A stretch of DNA of 64,000 nucleotides from Planctomycetaceae bacterium (GTDB taxonomy: Bacteria; Planctomycetota; Planctomycetia; Planctomycetales; Planctomycetaceae), in the NCBI GenBank assembly GCA_021732995.1, contig JAKFWA010000054.1, positions 124,001 to 188,000 of the forward strand. The letters run 5' to 3'. Of the stretch, positions 7,344-15,711 are shown in pieces. The position numbers were made by a program, and so were the translations under genes. Below the pieces are notes generated by a model. It ran no database searches. It had not been told where the DNA came from and saw only the letters and a list, made by a program, of their open reading frames with translations. Numbering within the stretch: position 1 is the first letter of the stretch; each line of letters begins with the position of its first letter.

Positions 7344-10112
7344 ATGTTGAAGAAAGCGTTCCTGGCCAGCTTCTTGCTGGTCGCGGCTTCGGCTGCTCAA
7401 GCGTTTGGACTGGAACTCAATAAGGGTGACCATATCTGCATCGTGGGCGGCACTGTTGCCGAACGCATGCAGCACTACGGTTGGCTGGAAGCTCGGTTGC
7501 TGTCGCGGTTTCCCGATCACGAACTGGTCTTCCGCAACCTCGGTTATTCGGGCGATGAGATCGACGGCTTCCGCAACTTCAATTCGCGACTGCGGTCGAT
7601 GTCGTTCGGCTCGCATGACGAATGGCTCAGCGGTAGCGCTCCTTGTCCTCAACCCAGCAAGCTTTCGCCGCGTGACGAAGGCAAGGTTCGCACGAATCGT
7701 TTTGAGCTGACCAACACCAAGGCCGACGTGGTCTTTGCATTCTACGGCTACAACGAATCGCAGGCCGGTGAAGCAGGTCTCGCGAACTTCAAGAAGAACG
7801 CTGAAGACTTCGTCAAGCATACGCTCAGCCAGAAGTACAACGGCAAGTCTGCACCGAAGCTCGTGCTGTTCTCGCCGATTGCTCAGGAATACATCGCCGA
7901 TCCCAACTTGCCGACCAAGGCTCAAGTCGAAGAGTCGAACAAGCGGATCAAGCTGTACTCGGACGCTCTGGCTGAAGTGGCCAAGGCCAACAAGGTCGAG
8001 TTTGTGGATCTCTTCAGCGTCACCGCTGGCGAAGAGAAGCAACCCGGCAAGTCGCTGACGATTAATGGCATCCATCAGAACGATCTGGGCGATGCGCTGA
8101 TCGCTTCTGTGGCTGAGACCGGTTTGTTTCCCAACGGCCCGATGATCAAGCGGGACGGTGCGGCACTCGAGAAGGTGCGAAAGGCCGTCAACGACAAGAA
8201 TTTTTACTGGTACAACCGCTATCGAGTGACTGACGGGTTCTCGACCTATGGCGACCGCGCGTTCCTGAAGTTTTCCGAAGGGGCAGGGGGCTACGGTAAC
8301 GGCCTGTCGAACTACTCAGTCGGGCAGCGTGAACTGGATGTGCTCGATCAACTGACGGCTAATCGCGACAAGGTCACTTGGGCTGTTGCGAAAGGTGGCG
8401 ATGCCAAGGCAGAAGACAACAATCTGTCTGAGTTCATCCCTGTCATCTCGAACAAGCCTGGGCCGCTGCCTGGCGGCAAGCACGTCTTCTTGAAAGGTGG
8501 CGACGAAGCCATCTCGAAAATGACCGTGCATAAGGGCATGAAGGTCGAACTCTTCGCTGACGAGTCGATGTTCCCCGAGCTGACTAAGCCGGTGCAGATG
8601 GCCTTCGACACGAAGGGCCGTTTGTGGGTGGCTTGCTGGCGAACCTATCCGCACTGGAAGCCCACCGAACCGATGGACGACCGGTTGCTCATCCTCGAAG
8701 ACACGAACGGCGACGGTAAAGCCGACGTCTGCAAGACCTTTGCCGGTGACATTCATAACCCGACCGGTTTCGAGTTCTGGAACGGTGGCGTGCTGGTCGC
8801 TCAAGGTCCCGACCTACTGTTCCTCAAGGACACCAACGGCGACGACAAGTACGACGTGAAGGAACGAGTCGCTCACGGTTTTGACACAGCCGACACTCAC
8901 CACACGATCAACAGCTTCGTGATGGATCCGGGTGGAGCGTTCTACATGCAGGAAGGTACGTTCCATCATAGCCAGATCGAAACGCCGTGGGGCGGACCGC
9001 GCCGCGTCGCCAATGGCGGACTGTTCCGCTATGAGCCTCGTTCACAGAAGCTCGACGTCTATGTGTCGTTCGGCTTTGCGAATCCGCACGGCCATATCTT
9101 CGATCGTTGGGGCCAGGACATCGTTTGGGACGGCACCGGATCACAGCCGTACCACGCTGTGCTGTTCTCAGGTGATCTGGATTTCCCCAACAAGCATGGT
9201 CGTCCGCCGCAGGTTTATAACCAACGCACGCGTCCCTGTTCCGGCACTGAAGTGCTCAGCAGCAGCCACTTCCCTGAAGAATTTCGCGGCAATATTCTGG
9301 TGCTGAACGTGATCGGGTTCCAAGGCATGTTGCAATACAAGCCTGCGGACAAGGACTCGAGTTTCACTGCGACCGAAGTTGAACCTGTGGTCTTCTCATC
9401 TGACCCCAGCTTCCGACCTGGCGATGTGGAAGTCGGTCCCGATGGAGCGATCTATTTCACGGACTGGCAGAACCCGATCATCGGCCACATGCAGCACAAC
9501 CTGCGTGACCCCAGCCGCGATCACGATCACGGCCGCGTGTACCGAGTTCGTTACGAAGGCCGCGACTTGCTGAAGCCACTGCCCATTGCCGGTCAGCCGG
9601 TGGACGCTTTGTTGAACGCTCTTAAGGAGAAGGACGACCGAGTCCGTCACCGCGCTCGCATTGAACTGACGGGTCGGCCAACTGCGGAAGTGATTGCCGC
9701 CGCGAAGAAGTGGCTGGCGGGTCTCGACAAGGCTGATGCCGACTACGAGCACCATGTCCTCGAAGGCCTGTGGTTGCATCAGAGCCACAATGTCGTCGAT
9801 GTGGACCTGCTGAAGTCGGTCCTCAAGGCCAAGGACTTCCGAGCCCGCGCCGCAGCAACTCGCGTCCTGACCTACTGGCGAGACCGTGTACCAGCTCCGC
9901 TGGAACTCCTGAGTGCTCAAGTCAACGACGAGCATCCTCGAGTCCGCCTGCAGGCAATTTGGGCCTTGAGCTACTTTAACGGAGCCGACGCCGCGAAAGC
10001 CGCCGAAGTCGCCGTCGAGTCGCTCATCCATCCCCAAGACGCATACCTCAAGCACCAACTCGACGAAACCAACAAGACGTTGGACCGCCGAGTGAAGGCC
10101 GCGAAGAAGTAG
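7344..10112 (+). CDS. PVC-type membrane-bound dehydrogenase-like protein (SGNH-like + beta-propeller + HEAT), lacking a heme domain
   Basis: A 922-residue exported protein of the planctomycete family described as putative membrane-bound dehydrogenase. It has a signal peptide (residues 1-21, ending AAQAFG), an SGNH-hydrolase-like domain (about 22-330, starting GDHICIVGGTVAERM), a six-bladed-propeller-like domain (about 390-760; MAFDTKGRLWVACW, and calcium-type DTNGDGKAD and DTNGDDKYD loops) and C-terminal HEAT-like repeats (about 770-915). In the SGNH domain the usual nucleophile serine is replaced (VGGT), so it is probably inactive as an esterase. The family usually ends in a CxxCH cytochrome; no CxxCH occurs here, and that domain is in the separate gene at 11013. 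The start is the ATG that begins the signal peptide. Substrate unknown; sugar oxidation is an inference. Confidence 0.85.
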   Translation: MLKKAFLASFLLVAASAAQAFGLELNKGDHICIVGGTVAERMQHYGWLEARLLSRFPDHELVFRNLGYSGDEIDGFRNFNSRLRSMSFGSHDEWLSGSAPCPQPSKLSPRDEGKVRTNRFELTNTKADVVFAFYGYNESQAGEAGLANFKKNAEDFVKHTLSQKYNGKSAPKLVLFSPIAQEYIADPNLPTKAQVEESNKRIKLYSDALAEVAKANKVEFVDLFSVTAGEEKQPGKSLTINGIHQNDLGDALIASVAETGLFPNGPMIKRDGAALEKVRKAVNDKNFYWYNRYRVTDGFSTYGDRAFLKFSEGAGGYGNGLSNYSVGQRELDVLDQLTANRDKVTWAVAKGGDAKAEDNNLSEFIPVISNKPGPLPGGKHVFLKGGDEAISKMTVHKGMKVELFADESMFPELTKPVQMAFDTKGRLWVACWRTYPHWKPTEPMDDRLLILEDTNGDGKADVCKTFAGDIHNPTGFEFWNGGVLVAQGPDLLFLKDTNGDDKYDVKERVAHGFDTADTHHTINSFVMDPGGAFYMQEGTFHHSQIETPWGGPRRVANGGLFRYEPRSQKLDVYVSFGFANPHGHIFDRWGQDIVWDGTGSQPYHAVLFSGDLDFPNKHGRPPQVYNQRTRPCSGTEVLSSSHFPEEFRGNILVLNVIGFQGMLQYKPADKDSSFTATEVEPVVFSSDPSFRPGDVEVGPDGAIYFTDWQNPIIGHMQHNLRDPSRDHDHGRVYRVRYEGRDLLKPLPIAGQPVDALLNALKEKDDRVRHRARIELTGRPTAEVIAAAKKWLAGLDKADADYEHHVLEGLWLHQSHNVVDVDLLKSVLKAKDFRARAAATRVLTYWRDRVPAPLELLSAQVNDEHPRVRLQAIWALSYFNGADAAKAAEVAVESLIHPQDAYLKHQLDETNKTLDRRVKAAKK

Positions 10113-10140
10113 GCCCTACGACGGCCGTTCGCTTGAACAA

Positions 10141-10173
10141 GCAGAGCGAGGGGTGCACGGTCCCTCGCTCTGC
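10141..10173. terminator. Hairpin after the PVC dehydrogenase gene
   Basis: A perfect 12-bp stem (arms 10141-10152 and 10162-10173, GCAGAGCGAGGG with its complement) and 9-base loop lie 28 bases after the stop codon. The position suits a transcription end, but there is no T-run, so termination efficiency is uncertain. Confidence 0.55.
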
Positions 10174-10242
10174 CAGGTCGTTCGGCTGGTGACTGGCTCA
10201 GACTAATCTGCGTTCCGTTCTTTTTTGGCGGGAAGTAACTAC

Positions 10243-10473
10243 GTGAAGTCTCCAGGATCAGCTTTTGAACGTCCGGCCTCCGATCGACAAGTGCTCCCGT
10301 TTGTAAAGGTACTCCGCTTAGGGGAGGAGCAGGGGGATCTTGAGTATTGGCTTTCTCAGCCACCGCAGGCACGATGGGACGCAGTCGAAGAGATTCGCCG
10401 CGAGTATCACGGGTGGCAGCATGGGGTTGAGCCGAGACTTCAAAGAGTTTGTACAATCGTTAAACGACAATGA
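10243..10473 (+). CDS. Small protein paired with a nucleotidyltransferase, possible antitoxin-like partner
   Basis: A 76-residue protein with the core LGEEQGDLEYWLSQPPQARWDAV, which I recognise as a small protein commonly encoded directly upstream of DUF6036/AbiEii-like nucleotidyltransferases. Its C-terminus (EPRLQRVCTIVKRQ) is basic. The GTG at 10243 is preferred because GGGAAG lies 7 bases upstream; a TTG at 10225 is possible. It overlaps the next gene by 53 bases in another frame, so the two are translated from one message. A toxin-antitoxin role is suggested by arrangement only; the protein has no visible DNA-binding domain. The gene is short but its conserved DLEYWLS-type core makes it likely to be real. 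Confidence 0.65.
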   Translation: MKSPGSAFERPASDRQVLPFVKVLRLGEEQGDLEYWLSQPPQARWDAVEEIRREYHGWQHGVEPRLQRVCTIVKRQ

Positions 10474-10894
10474 GGTGAGGTATCTCATCGTCGGAGGTTA
10501 CGCCGTCGCTATGCATGGCCACCCGCGATACACAAAAGATCTCGATGTGTGGATTGATCCGACAAAAGCCAATGCCGAGCGAATGATGCGGGCATTGAGA
10601 GATTTTGGATTCGGGTCGTTGGCGATAACTGCTAAAGATTTCACGACTCTCGATCAGGTGATTCAATTGGGTTATCCGCCTCATCGGATTGATCTTCTGA
10701 CGTCGCTGCCCGGAGTTTCGTTTCGGAAGTGCTATCCGCGGCGGACGACCATCGACATTGATTCGGTTTCCGTGAAAGTGATTGATCGAGAGAGTCTCAA
10801 GTCGAATAAACTGGCTGTCGGGAGGCCACAAGACTTGGCGGATGTCGAGAAACTGCAGAAGGAACAGCGGTCAAGCTCGCAGGAAGAATTGTAG
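10421..10894 (+). CDS. Nucleotidyltransferase, DUF6036/AbiEii-like
   Basis: A 157-residue minimal nucleotidyltransferase. LIVGGYAVAMHGHPRYTKDLDVWID contains the family signature: the GG pair at residues 25-26 followed by D40-x-D42, the metal-binding acidic pair of the polymerase-beta fold. A third acid is probably in the HRIDLLTSL segment. Members transfer nucleotides to RNA, protein or small molecules, and some act as toxins (AbiEii, MenT) or housekeeping modifiers. The ATG at 10421 fits the start of the fold and sits inside the upstream small gene. The pair is wedged between the two halves of a PVC dehydrogenase/cytochrome system, which looks like an insertion of an independent module. The substrate is unknown. 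Confidence 0.82.
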   Translation: MGLSRDFKEFVQSLNDNEVRYLIVGGYAVAMHGHPRYTKDLDVWIDPTKANAERMMRALRDFGFGSLAITAKDFTTLDQVIQLGYPPHRIDLLTSLPGVSFRKCYPRRTTIDIDSVSVKVIDRESLKSNKLAVGRPQDLADVEKLQKEQRSSSQEEL

Positions 10895-11012
10895 TCGCGA
10901 GATGAGAGTCTCGAAGGACTTTCTCTCGTTGAAACCTTGGATCAACTTGTCAAAAACGCTGTGGGCTGAGAGCTCGCATTACGAAACTATCTCGAATTGC
11001 TTTGGGTGAGCT

Positions 11013-12818
11013 ATGTTGTTTGCGTTTCGTCGTCAGGTGTGGCTGAGTTGGTGTCTGGCTGCCGTTTTGTTGGCATCGTTGGCTGGTGCGCATCCTGTCT
11101 TGGCCGAAGATCCGCCGAGTGCGGTTGGGCCGTTGATGAAATTGTTTCAGAGCGGGCGATTGCCGGCTGAGCGGCAGGGCACGGTTGTGGAGATGATCTG
11201 CAATCGCGGCAACGAGCACGATTTGAAGGTCGTATTCGATAAGGTCGTACAAGCGGATGGATTTGCTCCCGACTTGCGCCTCAAGGCCATGCAATGGCTG
11301 ACGGACGCGGCGGTAACTCGCAAGGTGAAGCCGACGGGTGAACTTGTTGCGTTGGAGAAGCTCGTCGTGGGTGACGCTGCGGCGAAGGCGCCGGCGGTGC
11401 AGCAGGCGGCGATCAAACTGGCGTCGACTTGGAAAGACGCATCGATTTCTTCCGCGTTACAGGCACTCGCGACTGATCCCAAGACGAAGCCTGATTTGCA
11501 GAAAGTTGCGATTGAGGGATTGGTCGCCATTGGAGACCCCGCCAGCAAAGCCACGCTGCAGAAGCTGGTCTCGAAGAACAACTCGCTGCGGATTCGTATG
11601 CAGGCGGCGGCGGGGTTATCAGGCATGGACTTGCCCGCGGCTTGCGAAGCCGCAGCGGCAATTCTGGCCGACGCGACGCCGAAGGATGATCCCGACGAAA
11701 TGCTGGCAGCGTTCCTGGATCGCAAGACTGGGGCCGATGATCTCGCGAAGGCAATCGCCAAACAGAAGTTGTCGACCGACGTGGCGAAGCGGTCGCTGCG
11801 TTACATGTATTCGGTTGGTCGTAGCGATGCTTCGCTATCAGATGTGTTGAGCAAGGCTGCGGGCATCGCGGCAGACGCTCCACCGCCAACGCCTGAGGAG
11901 GTCTCGCAGATTGCTGCCGACGTCATTTCCAAAGGTGACGCCGTTCGCGGTGAAAAGATCTTTCGTCGGAAGGATCTCAACTGCATGAAGTGTCACAGCG
12001 TCACGCGAGCGGGGGGGCAAGTTGGTCCTGACTTGAGTGCCGTTGGTGGTTCGTCGCCGGTGGATTACGTGGTGAACTCGATTCTGAATCCGAACTTGGC
12101 GGTCAAGGAACAATACGTCACGCGCATCTTCGTGCTAACGACCGGGCGAGTTCTCACCGGAGTGGTCATCGACCGTGATGATGTGCGCGTCAACATGCGC
12201 GACGCGACCGGTCAGATCGTGAAGATCCCGACGGCCGACATCGACGAAGAAGTTGAAGGCAAATCATTGATGCCGCAGGGAATTACGAAATTCCTGACGC
12301 GGGATGAACTGCTGGATCTGGCGAAGTTCATTTCCGAACTCGGCAAGCCCGGTCCTTATGCAGTGCAGCAGGGCAAGGTCATCCAACGCTGGCGAATTCT
12401 GCGAAATGCGCCGCCAGAACTCACCAGCGAAGTGCCGCACCTGGAGCACATCCGGCAGTATGTCCTCGGTAGCCAGCCGGCTGACTGGGAGTCCGCGTAT
12501 GCTCGCCTGGCTGGCGTGTTGCCGTTGGATGAACTGCGTCCTGAGGGTAAACCAGTGACGCTGATCCTGCAGGGCGAGATCAACGTCAGCGCCGCTGGAA
12601 AGGCGACCGTTCATGTGACATCCACGGAAACGGTCCAGACCTGGTTCGACGCGGAAGCCTTCGACACCAAGAAGCAGTTCGACGTTGAACTCACACCCGG
12701 CAAGCACACGGTGACGGTCCGCGTTGAGATCTCTGGCCGCGAAGCACCCGAACTGCGAGTTGAACTGAAGACTCCCGCCGATTCGTCGGCCAACTACGAA
12801 ATCGTCGGTGGTCAATAG
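11013..12818 (+). CDS. PVC-type heme-binding protein: HEAT repeats plus mono-heme cytochrome c domain
   Basis: A 601-residue exported c-type cytochrome. The signal peptide covers residues 1-31 (SLAGAHPVLA). Residues about 40-270 are alanine-rich HEAT-like repeats. The heme site is C324-M-K-C327-H328 (bases 11982-11996), followed by GPDLSAVGG and the segments typical of the PVC heme-binding domain (VVNSILNPNLAVKEQY, GVVIDRD, DIDEEVEGKSLMPQG, the latter with the likely axial Met). The last 130 residues are a beta-rich tail. In most planctomycetes this domain is the C-terminus of a protein like that at 7344; here it is free and has its own signal peptide, so it is probably a separate electron acceptor for the upstream dehydrogenase. 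Confidence 0.9.
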   Translation: MLFAFRRQVWLSWCLAAVLLASLAGAHPVLAEDPPSAVGPLMKLFQSGRLPAERQGTVVEMICNRGNEHDLKVVFDKVVQADGFAPDLRLKAMQWLTDAAVTRKVKPTGELVALEKLVVGDAAAKAPAVQQAAIKLASTWKDASISSALQALATDPKTKPDLQKVAIEGLVAIGDPASKATLQKLVSKNNSLRIRMQAAAGLSGMDLPAACEAAAAILADATPKDDPDEMLAAFLDRKTGADDLAKAIAKQKLSTDVAKRSLRYMYSVGRSDASLSDVLSKAAGIAADAPPPTPEEVSQIAADVISKGDAVRGEKIFRRKDLNCMKCHSVTRAGGQVGPDLSAVGGSSPVDYVVNSILNPNLAVKEQYVTRIFVLTTGRVLTGVVIDRDDVRVNMRDATGQIVKIPTADIDEEVEGKSLMPQGITKFLTRDELLDLAKFISELGKPGPYAVQQGKVIQRWRILRNAPPELTSEVPHLEHIRQYVLGSQPADWESAYARLAGVLPLDELRPEGKPVTLILQGEINVSAAGKATVHVTSTETVQTWFDAEAFDTKKQFDVELTPGKHTVTVRVEISGREAPELRVELKTPADSSANYEIVGGQ

Positions 12819-12905
12819 TTTGAGGTGTTAACGTCGCAGGTCGTTGTCGGTTGGGTTCCTCGTTGAGTTCGTGCTGCGGCACAGGATGTGAAAACGAGGA
12901 CAATC

Positions 12906-13325
12906 ATGACAACGACTGTTGCGACGTATCTGGCGTATGCGGTTCTTTGCGTCTCCATCGCCGTCTGGGTGGGGCGGACTCTGCGGCGTTACGGGAGCAT
13001 CTATCTCTCGGAAGGCCGCGAGGTAAATCGCGATCTCTACGATTCGCTGGCGCACTTGCTGGTGGTCGGCTTCTACCTGGTTAGCTTCGGGGTGATTTGC
13101 TTCGTGCTGCGAGTTGATCGGGCCGTCGCGGATACGCAAGCCGGTATTGAAACGCTGAGCTTCAAGCTCGGCACGGTGCTTGTGATTCTGGGCGGCATTC
13201 ACTTCTGCGTCATGCTGGCCCTGTCCTCAGCCAGACGGCAGGCGAACATTGACGCCTGGTCCACAAGGCGGATTGATCGTCCGGAGAACTCAGGAACGTT
13301 TCCTAACCCGGAAGCTTTCGAGTGA
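12906..13325 (+). CDS. Small three-helix membrane protein, copy 1
   Basis: A 139-residue protein with three predicted membrane helices (about residues 7-25, 48-70 and 88-106) and a polar C-terminal tail. It shares the pattern Y-LAY...VWVG-TL...LLLVGFYL...KLG-VLV-LG-HF with the next gene, so the two are tandem paralogues. The ATG at 12906 is preferred over one at 12888 because GAGGA lies 6 bases upstream. I recognise it as an unknown-function family that usually occurs as adjacent copies. It follows the cytochrome gene by 87 bases in the same direction, so membrane anchoring or electron transfer is possible but unproven. Confidence 0.7.
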   Translation: MTTTVATYLAYAVLCVSIAVWVGRTLRRYGSIYLSEGREVNRDLYDSLAHLLVVGFYLVSFGVICFVLRVDRAVADTQAGIETLSFKLGTVLVILGGIHFCVMLALSSARRQANIDAWSTRRIDRPENSGTFPNPEAFE

Positions 13326-13352
13326 GAGTTCTCCGAGTAGGAGGTCTGAGTC

Positions 13353-13709
13353 ATGACGATTTTTGTGGAGACTTACATCGCCTACTTGAGCATCAGCACG
13401 GCCATCACAGTGTGGGTTGGCTCCACACTGTTCCATCACGGCAGAGTATTCCTGCTGAAGGTGTTTGCTGGCTCAGAGGCACGAGCCGATGCCGTGAATC
13501 GGCTGCTGCTGGTCGGGTTCTATCTGCTGAACCTCGCTGGCGTGCTGTTCAACCTGAAGGCGTGCGGCCTGGTGACGACTCCCGTCGAGAGCTTGAACTT
13601 CATGGCATCGAAGATCGGGCTCGTGCTGGTGGTTCTAGGGGTGATGCACTTCAGCAACTTGGTTGTGCTGGGCGCAGTCTACAGGCGATATGGGCCTTCG
13701 ATTGCCTGA
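13353..13709 (+). CDS. Small three-helix membrane protein, copy 2
   Basis: A 118-residue paralogue of the preceding protein with three hydrophobic helices and the shared motifs VWVGSTL, LLLVGFYL and LGVMHFSNL; one histidine in the last helix is conserved between the copies. It is 27 bases downstream of copy 1 and has a strong AGGAGG ribosome site ahead of ATG 13353, so the two are almost certainly one operon. It lacks the polar tail of copy 1. Function unknown; two adjacent copies suggest a heterodimer. Confidence 0.75.
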   Translation: MTIFVETYIAYLSISTAITVWVGSTLFHHGRVFLLKVFAGSEARADAVNRLLLVGFYLLNLAGVLFNLKACGLVTTPVESLNFMASKIGLVLVVLGVMHFSNLVVLGAVYRRYGPSIA

Positions 13710-13804
13710 GGTTCCGAGCACTCACGCTGAGGACGCTCGGTAAAAGCTCACAGTGGCTTCTTCGGGGCATATGACTGAGGCGCTATTGAAGCCATTGCAA
13801 CGCT

Positions 13805-14437
13805 TCAGTCGGACTCGACAACGAGCAGAGCCGCCGCGCGAGTCTGACCGATCACAGCGATGCCGTTCTGCAAAGCCAGGTCGTAGTCGCCCAAACCAAG
13901 TCCACGGTAGTGGGTTCTTGGAAAGTCGAGGAATGATTCGAAGCGATCAACAAATTCTTCGGCCAATGCTCGATGAATCGTTGCTTGAGTGTGTCCGATC
14001 GCGTTGCCACCCATCAGGGCCTCAACAGCTTCTCGGTGGGCTTTCTCTGCTTCCGTAGTGTAGTCCTCCCAACGATGATTGGCCGGACGTTGGTCTCTGG
14101 GCGGCCATTCCTGATCATCGAAATGCTCGAAGACAGACTCCGCAATATCTTCCTGGCTCCAGTTCTGACGTCTCATTTCCGAGATATCGACGAGCATGAT
14201 CATGTAGTACCCATAGCATCGCCGATACGATCGAATTTCATCTCGGAGCCGTACGAACTCGGGATCATTGACACGTGATAGCTCAGGCGGAAGGGGCTTC
14301 GAGCTATCAATGTGGTCTTGGTGAGGAGAACGATCACCGCCCCCCAAGAAATACCGTAGTCGCTTCAGGAACCCCATCAGTCTCGCCTGGTTCAGAACGC
14401 GCTTTTGATTCGGTCTCGCATTGATCGGCCGCGCCAT
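13805..14437 (-). CDS. Unknown cytoplasmic protein, translationally coupled
   Basis: A 210-residue protein without signal peptide or membrane segments that matches no family I can name. It is rich in charged and aromatic residues (RRCYGYYMIMLVDISEM, EEFVDRFESFLDF) and looks mostly helical; a basic, proline- and arginine-rich N-terminus precedes it. The stop of the upstream gene and this ATG overlap as TGATG at 14435-14439, so translation is probably coupled to the secreted threefold-repeat protein. A GTG one codon earlier and an internal ATG at 14377 are alternative starts. Convergent with the small membrane protein gene at 13353. Confidence 0.6.
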   Translation of the reverse strand: MARPINARPNQKRVLNQARLMGFLKRLRYFLGGGDRSPHQDHIDSSKPLPPELSRVNDPEFVRLRDEIRSYRRCYGYYMIMLVDISEMRRQNWSQEDIAESVFEHFDDQEWPPRDQRPANHRWEDYTTEAEKAHREAVEALMGGNAIGHTQATIHRALAEEFVDRFESFLDFPRTHYRGLGLGDYDLALQNGIAVIGQTRAAALLVVESD

Positions 14438-15711
14438 CACTTGTTAAGCGGGCAGTCCCCGCAACTTTCTTCCTCGTCTGGGATCCATTCCAGCTTCAGT
14501 TTTTGCTTTTCAGCCACGGAGACGAGCCACGGAAACATACCGAAGTAGGGTTCGAATCCCGAGCGTTCGAAGTGCCGATGACCTTCGTAGATCAGCGGGC
14601 AGACAAAGGGGCCTTGCGTCCGAATGCAAACTCGAACTTGGACGACAGCGTCAGGAGGTAACCCGCTGAGCTTATCCATCGCCTGTTTGAAACCTTCAAC
14701 ACCTTTACCCTGTTCGACATCATTCAGAACATAGATTGCAGTCGTTTCCGGTTGTCGCTCGGTTCGCTCTCCGTTTGGAGCACGCTGGGTTTCGTATCCC
14801 TTCCAACTGAATCGCGTCGCATTCGGACTCCGAGGTTCGTCGTGCCGGACAATGCGCCCGGTCGAGACAAATGTTCGACCGCGGCGATCTCCAGCATCCC
14901 ATTGGGCAACAGTAGGATGCTCAGCAACAACCGGCGTGCGCGCAAATCTCTGCCTTCCAGATGTCACTCCAGGCCTTTGGCGGGTCCGTTCAAGCTTTAA
15001 CTTTTGACTTGCGACTGCGCGGTCAAATTCACTCTGTTGATGCGCAAAAGGAACGAGACGCTCAAACTTTGCATTCAAACTTTGGAGGTCGTCAGAATCA
15101 TAGTTCACAGTCTCTGGCCCCGAGATCTTGTACTGCGGAAGGCCTAATTGCGTTTGGGGCTTCAGCTTGTTGAGTTCCAGTATCAGATTGGAGAACCCAC
15201 GATCACCTCGGCCCATAAACTTGCGATTCAAGAGGTAAATTACTTCGTCATGAGGCGTTTCGGGTCCGCGATAATTTTGCCATTCAATCTCCGCACCATC
15301 TGTTGGTTCGATAGCCACCGGCGAGAGGAACGGGCCGGGGTATGTGCTGGATAACGTTAGCCGTCGCTCCGCAACAACCTTTTCAAGGTCAGCCCATTCC
15401 TTTGGATAGAGCGACTTGGCTAAGCACCTGGGCTCTTGTCCGGAACACGATCCGCAACGACCGTAATTTGGCCCCCAGACGATAGACGTTCCGGGCGGCA
15501 ATTGGCCGATGCGACGCAGCACTTCTTGAAACGCTTTTTGCCCCTCGCCAATTTCCTCACCACCGTAAAGAAACTTGGCACTCTCAGGACGTTCGCCGGG
15601 CCTGAACGGCGTTGAGAAGATCACGTCGGCCTCGTCGGCGCCGGTGGCGAGCGCTACTAGCAAACACCAGACGCAGCTCAGACGCGACCAACTCAAGATG
15701 GTCTTGACCAT
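14437..15711 (-). CDS. Secreted protein with a threefold internal repeat, unknown family
   Basis: A 424-residue protein with a signal peptide (about 1-24, VWCLLVALATG). By eye it holds three related units of roughly 90-120 residues. Each starts with a beta strand (VIFST, VIYLLN, AIYVLN), then a G-x-G...F helix, an L-x-x-L-P turn, a strand, and ends in a lysine-rich strand (RRLTLSS, QKLKLER, QKLKLEW). Unit 1 has extra cysteines (RCGSCSG, PRC) and the C-terminus ends in CGDCPLNK, suggesting disulfides or metal. An arginine-rich linker lies between units 2 and 3. GGGAAG 7 bases upstream supports ATG 15711. It heads a coupled pair with the gene at 13805. No function can be assigned. Confidence 0.65.
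   Translation of the reverse strand: MVKTILSWSRLSCVWCLLVALATGADEADVIFSTPFRPGERPESAKFLYGGEEIGEGQKAFQEVLRRIGQLPPGTSIVWGPNYGRCGSCSGQEPRCLAKSLYPKEWADLEKVVAERRLTLSSTYPGPFLSPVAIEPTDGAEIEWQNYRGPETPHDEVIYLLNRKFMGRGDRGFSNLILELNKLKPQTQLGLPQYKISGPETVNYDSDDLQSLNAKFERLVPFAHQQSEFDRAVASQKLKLERTRQRPGVTSGRQRFARTPVVAEHPTVAQWDAGDRRGRTFVSTGRIVRHDEPRSPNATRFSWKGYETQRAPNGERTERQPETTAIYVLNDVEQGKGVEGFKQAMDKLSGLPPDAVVQVRVCIRTQGPFVCPLIYEGHRHFERSGFEPYFGMFPWLVSVAEKQKLKLEWIPDEEESCGDCPLNK

Noticed and set aside
14540-14575. GGTTCGAATCCC, a tRNA T-loop-like motif
   Set aside because: It lies inside the secreted repeat-protein gene on the minus strand (codons of SGFEPYF) and no acceptor, D or anticodon arm can be placed at proper distance.
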